Origin: Acholeplasmataceae bacterium
GTDB taxonomy: Bacteria; Bacillota_I; Bacilli_A; Acholeplasmatales; Acholeplasmataceae
Direction: 5' to 3'
DNA: 15,110 nt
NCBI GenBank assembly: GCA_012520715.1
Contig: JAAYNT010000106.1
Location: 1-15,110 of the forward strand
Below the pieces are notes generated by a model. The model was not told where the DNA came from. It did not search any database and was given only the letters and a program-made list of their open reading frames with translations. The position numbers and the translations under genes were made by a program. This document shows positions 14,797-15,110 of this stretch, one piece after another (positions within the stretch are counted from its first letter, which is position 1; each line of letters starts with the position of its first letter).

Positions 14797-15110
14797 AATT
14801 GATTTATGATTTAACTTATGACAATTTACTAGATTTATTATTAAAAGAAGGTTACAAAAAATATCGAGCTAATCAAATATGGGATTGGCTTTATAATAAA
14901 AAAGTAACTTCTTTTGAGATGATGAGTAATGTTCCAGGTGAAATCATCGAATTTTTAGAAAAAGATTACCAATTTCAAACTTTAGACGTAGTAACAACTT
15001 CCATAAGTAGTGATGGCACTAAAAAGATATTGTACGGTTTAAGTGATAATAACTTAATAGAAGCAGTAGTAATGAAGCATCACTACGGCAATAGTATTTG
15101 TATTACAACC
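14793..15110 (+). CDS. rlmN: 23S rRNA/tRNA adenine-C2 methyltransferase RlmN, 3' end cut by window edge
   Basis: Radical SAM methyltransferase that makes 2-methyladenosine at A2503 of 23S rRNA and, in some bacteria, at A37 of tRNAs, supporting decoding accuracy. Only the first 106 residues are in the window. They contain the N-terminal helical domain typical of RlmN (YRANQIWDWLYNK near 28-40, then SSDGTKKILYGL, EAVVM, and the strand before the cluster, SICITT). The sequence stops just where the CxxxCxxC cluster motif is expected, so the catalytic cysteines cannot be checked. Start is ATG 14793, overlapping the pheT stop as ATGA, with GAGG about 10 nt upstream, so translation is probably coupled to pheT. 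Confidence 0.9.
   Translation, partial: MKLIYDLTYDNLLDLLLKEGYKKYRANQIWDWLYNKKVTSFEMMSNVPGEIIEFLEKDYQFQTLDVVTTSISSDGTKKILYGLSDNNLIEAVVMKHHYGNSICITT

Noticed and set aside
1..15110. Novel multi-gene system, mobile element, prophage, CRISPR array or tRNA gene
   Set aside because: Every gene belongs to a recognisable conserved family. No transposase, integrase, terminal repeats, spaced direct repeats or cloverleaf-like sequence with CCA end was seen on either strand.

Overview
The window is low-GC DNA (roughly one third G+C by eye) with densely packed bacterial housekeeping genes. It encodes PolC, the Gram-positive-type replicative DNA polymerase, and the MnmL/MnmM tRNA-modification pair typical of Bacilli. 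TGA acts as a stop codon (end of pheT) and every Trp codon inside the genes is TGG, so this is the standard bacterial code, not the Mycoplasma code. The best guess is an Acholeplasma-like mollicute or a related low-GC, Bacilli-affiliated lineage. Placement to genus cannot be made from this sequence.

Layout, left to right. (1) A GH13 alpha-glucosidase-type gene runs off the left edge (2-1681). (2) A stand-alone acyl carrier protein gene follows (1722-1958), with its own near-consensus promoter and a hairpin terminator. (3) leuS (2053-4464) is full length by alignment but carries an in-frame TAA at 2911-2913 inside the CP1 editing domain. (4) On the minus strand lies the overlapping pair mnmL-mnmM (5936-4484), which shares a bidirectional terminator with leuS. 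(5) polC (6058-10515, TTG start) is divergent from mnmL. (6) A Bax inhibitor-1/YccA-type membrane protein gene follows (10557-11321) with its terminator. (7) pheS-pheT (11444-14796) overlaps rlmN by 4 nt; rlmN runs off the right edge.

The common theme is translation (LeuRS, PheRS, wobble-uridine modification of tRNA, rRNA methylation by RlmN) plus replication (PolC), lipid synthesis (ACP) and sugar catabolism (glucosidase). Four of the six promoter candidates are extended -10 boxes (TGN then TATAAT or TACAAT) with no clear -35 and very short predicted leaders. AT-rich dyads sit beside five of the six.

No mobile element, CRISPR array, tRNA or rRNA gene, or unknown multi-gene system was seen, and no gene-free stretch exceeds 300 bases. 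The observation most worth checking is the leuS nonsense codon. Secondary ones are a 20-bp perfect palindrome upstream of leuS, a leftward-facing terminator-like hairpin upstream of pheS with no leftward gene, and an altered zinc module in PolC.
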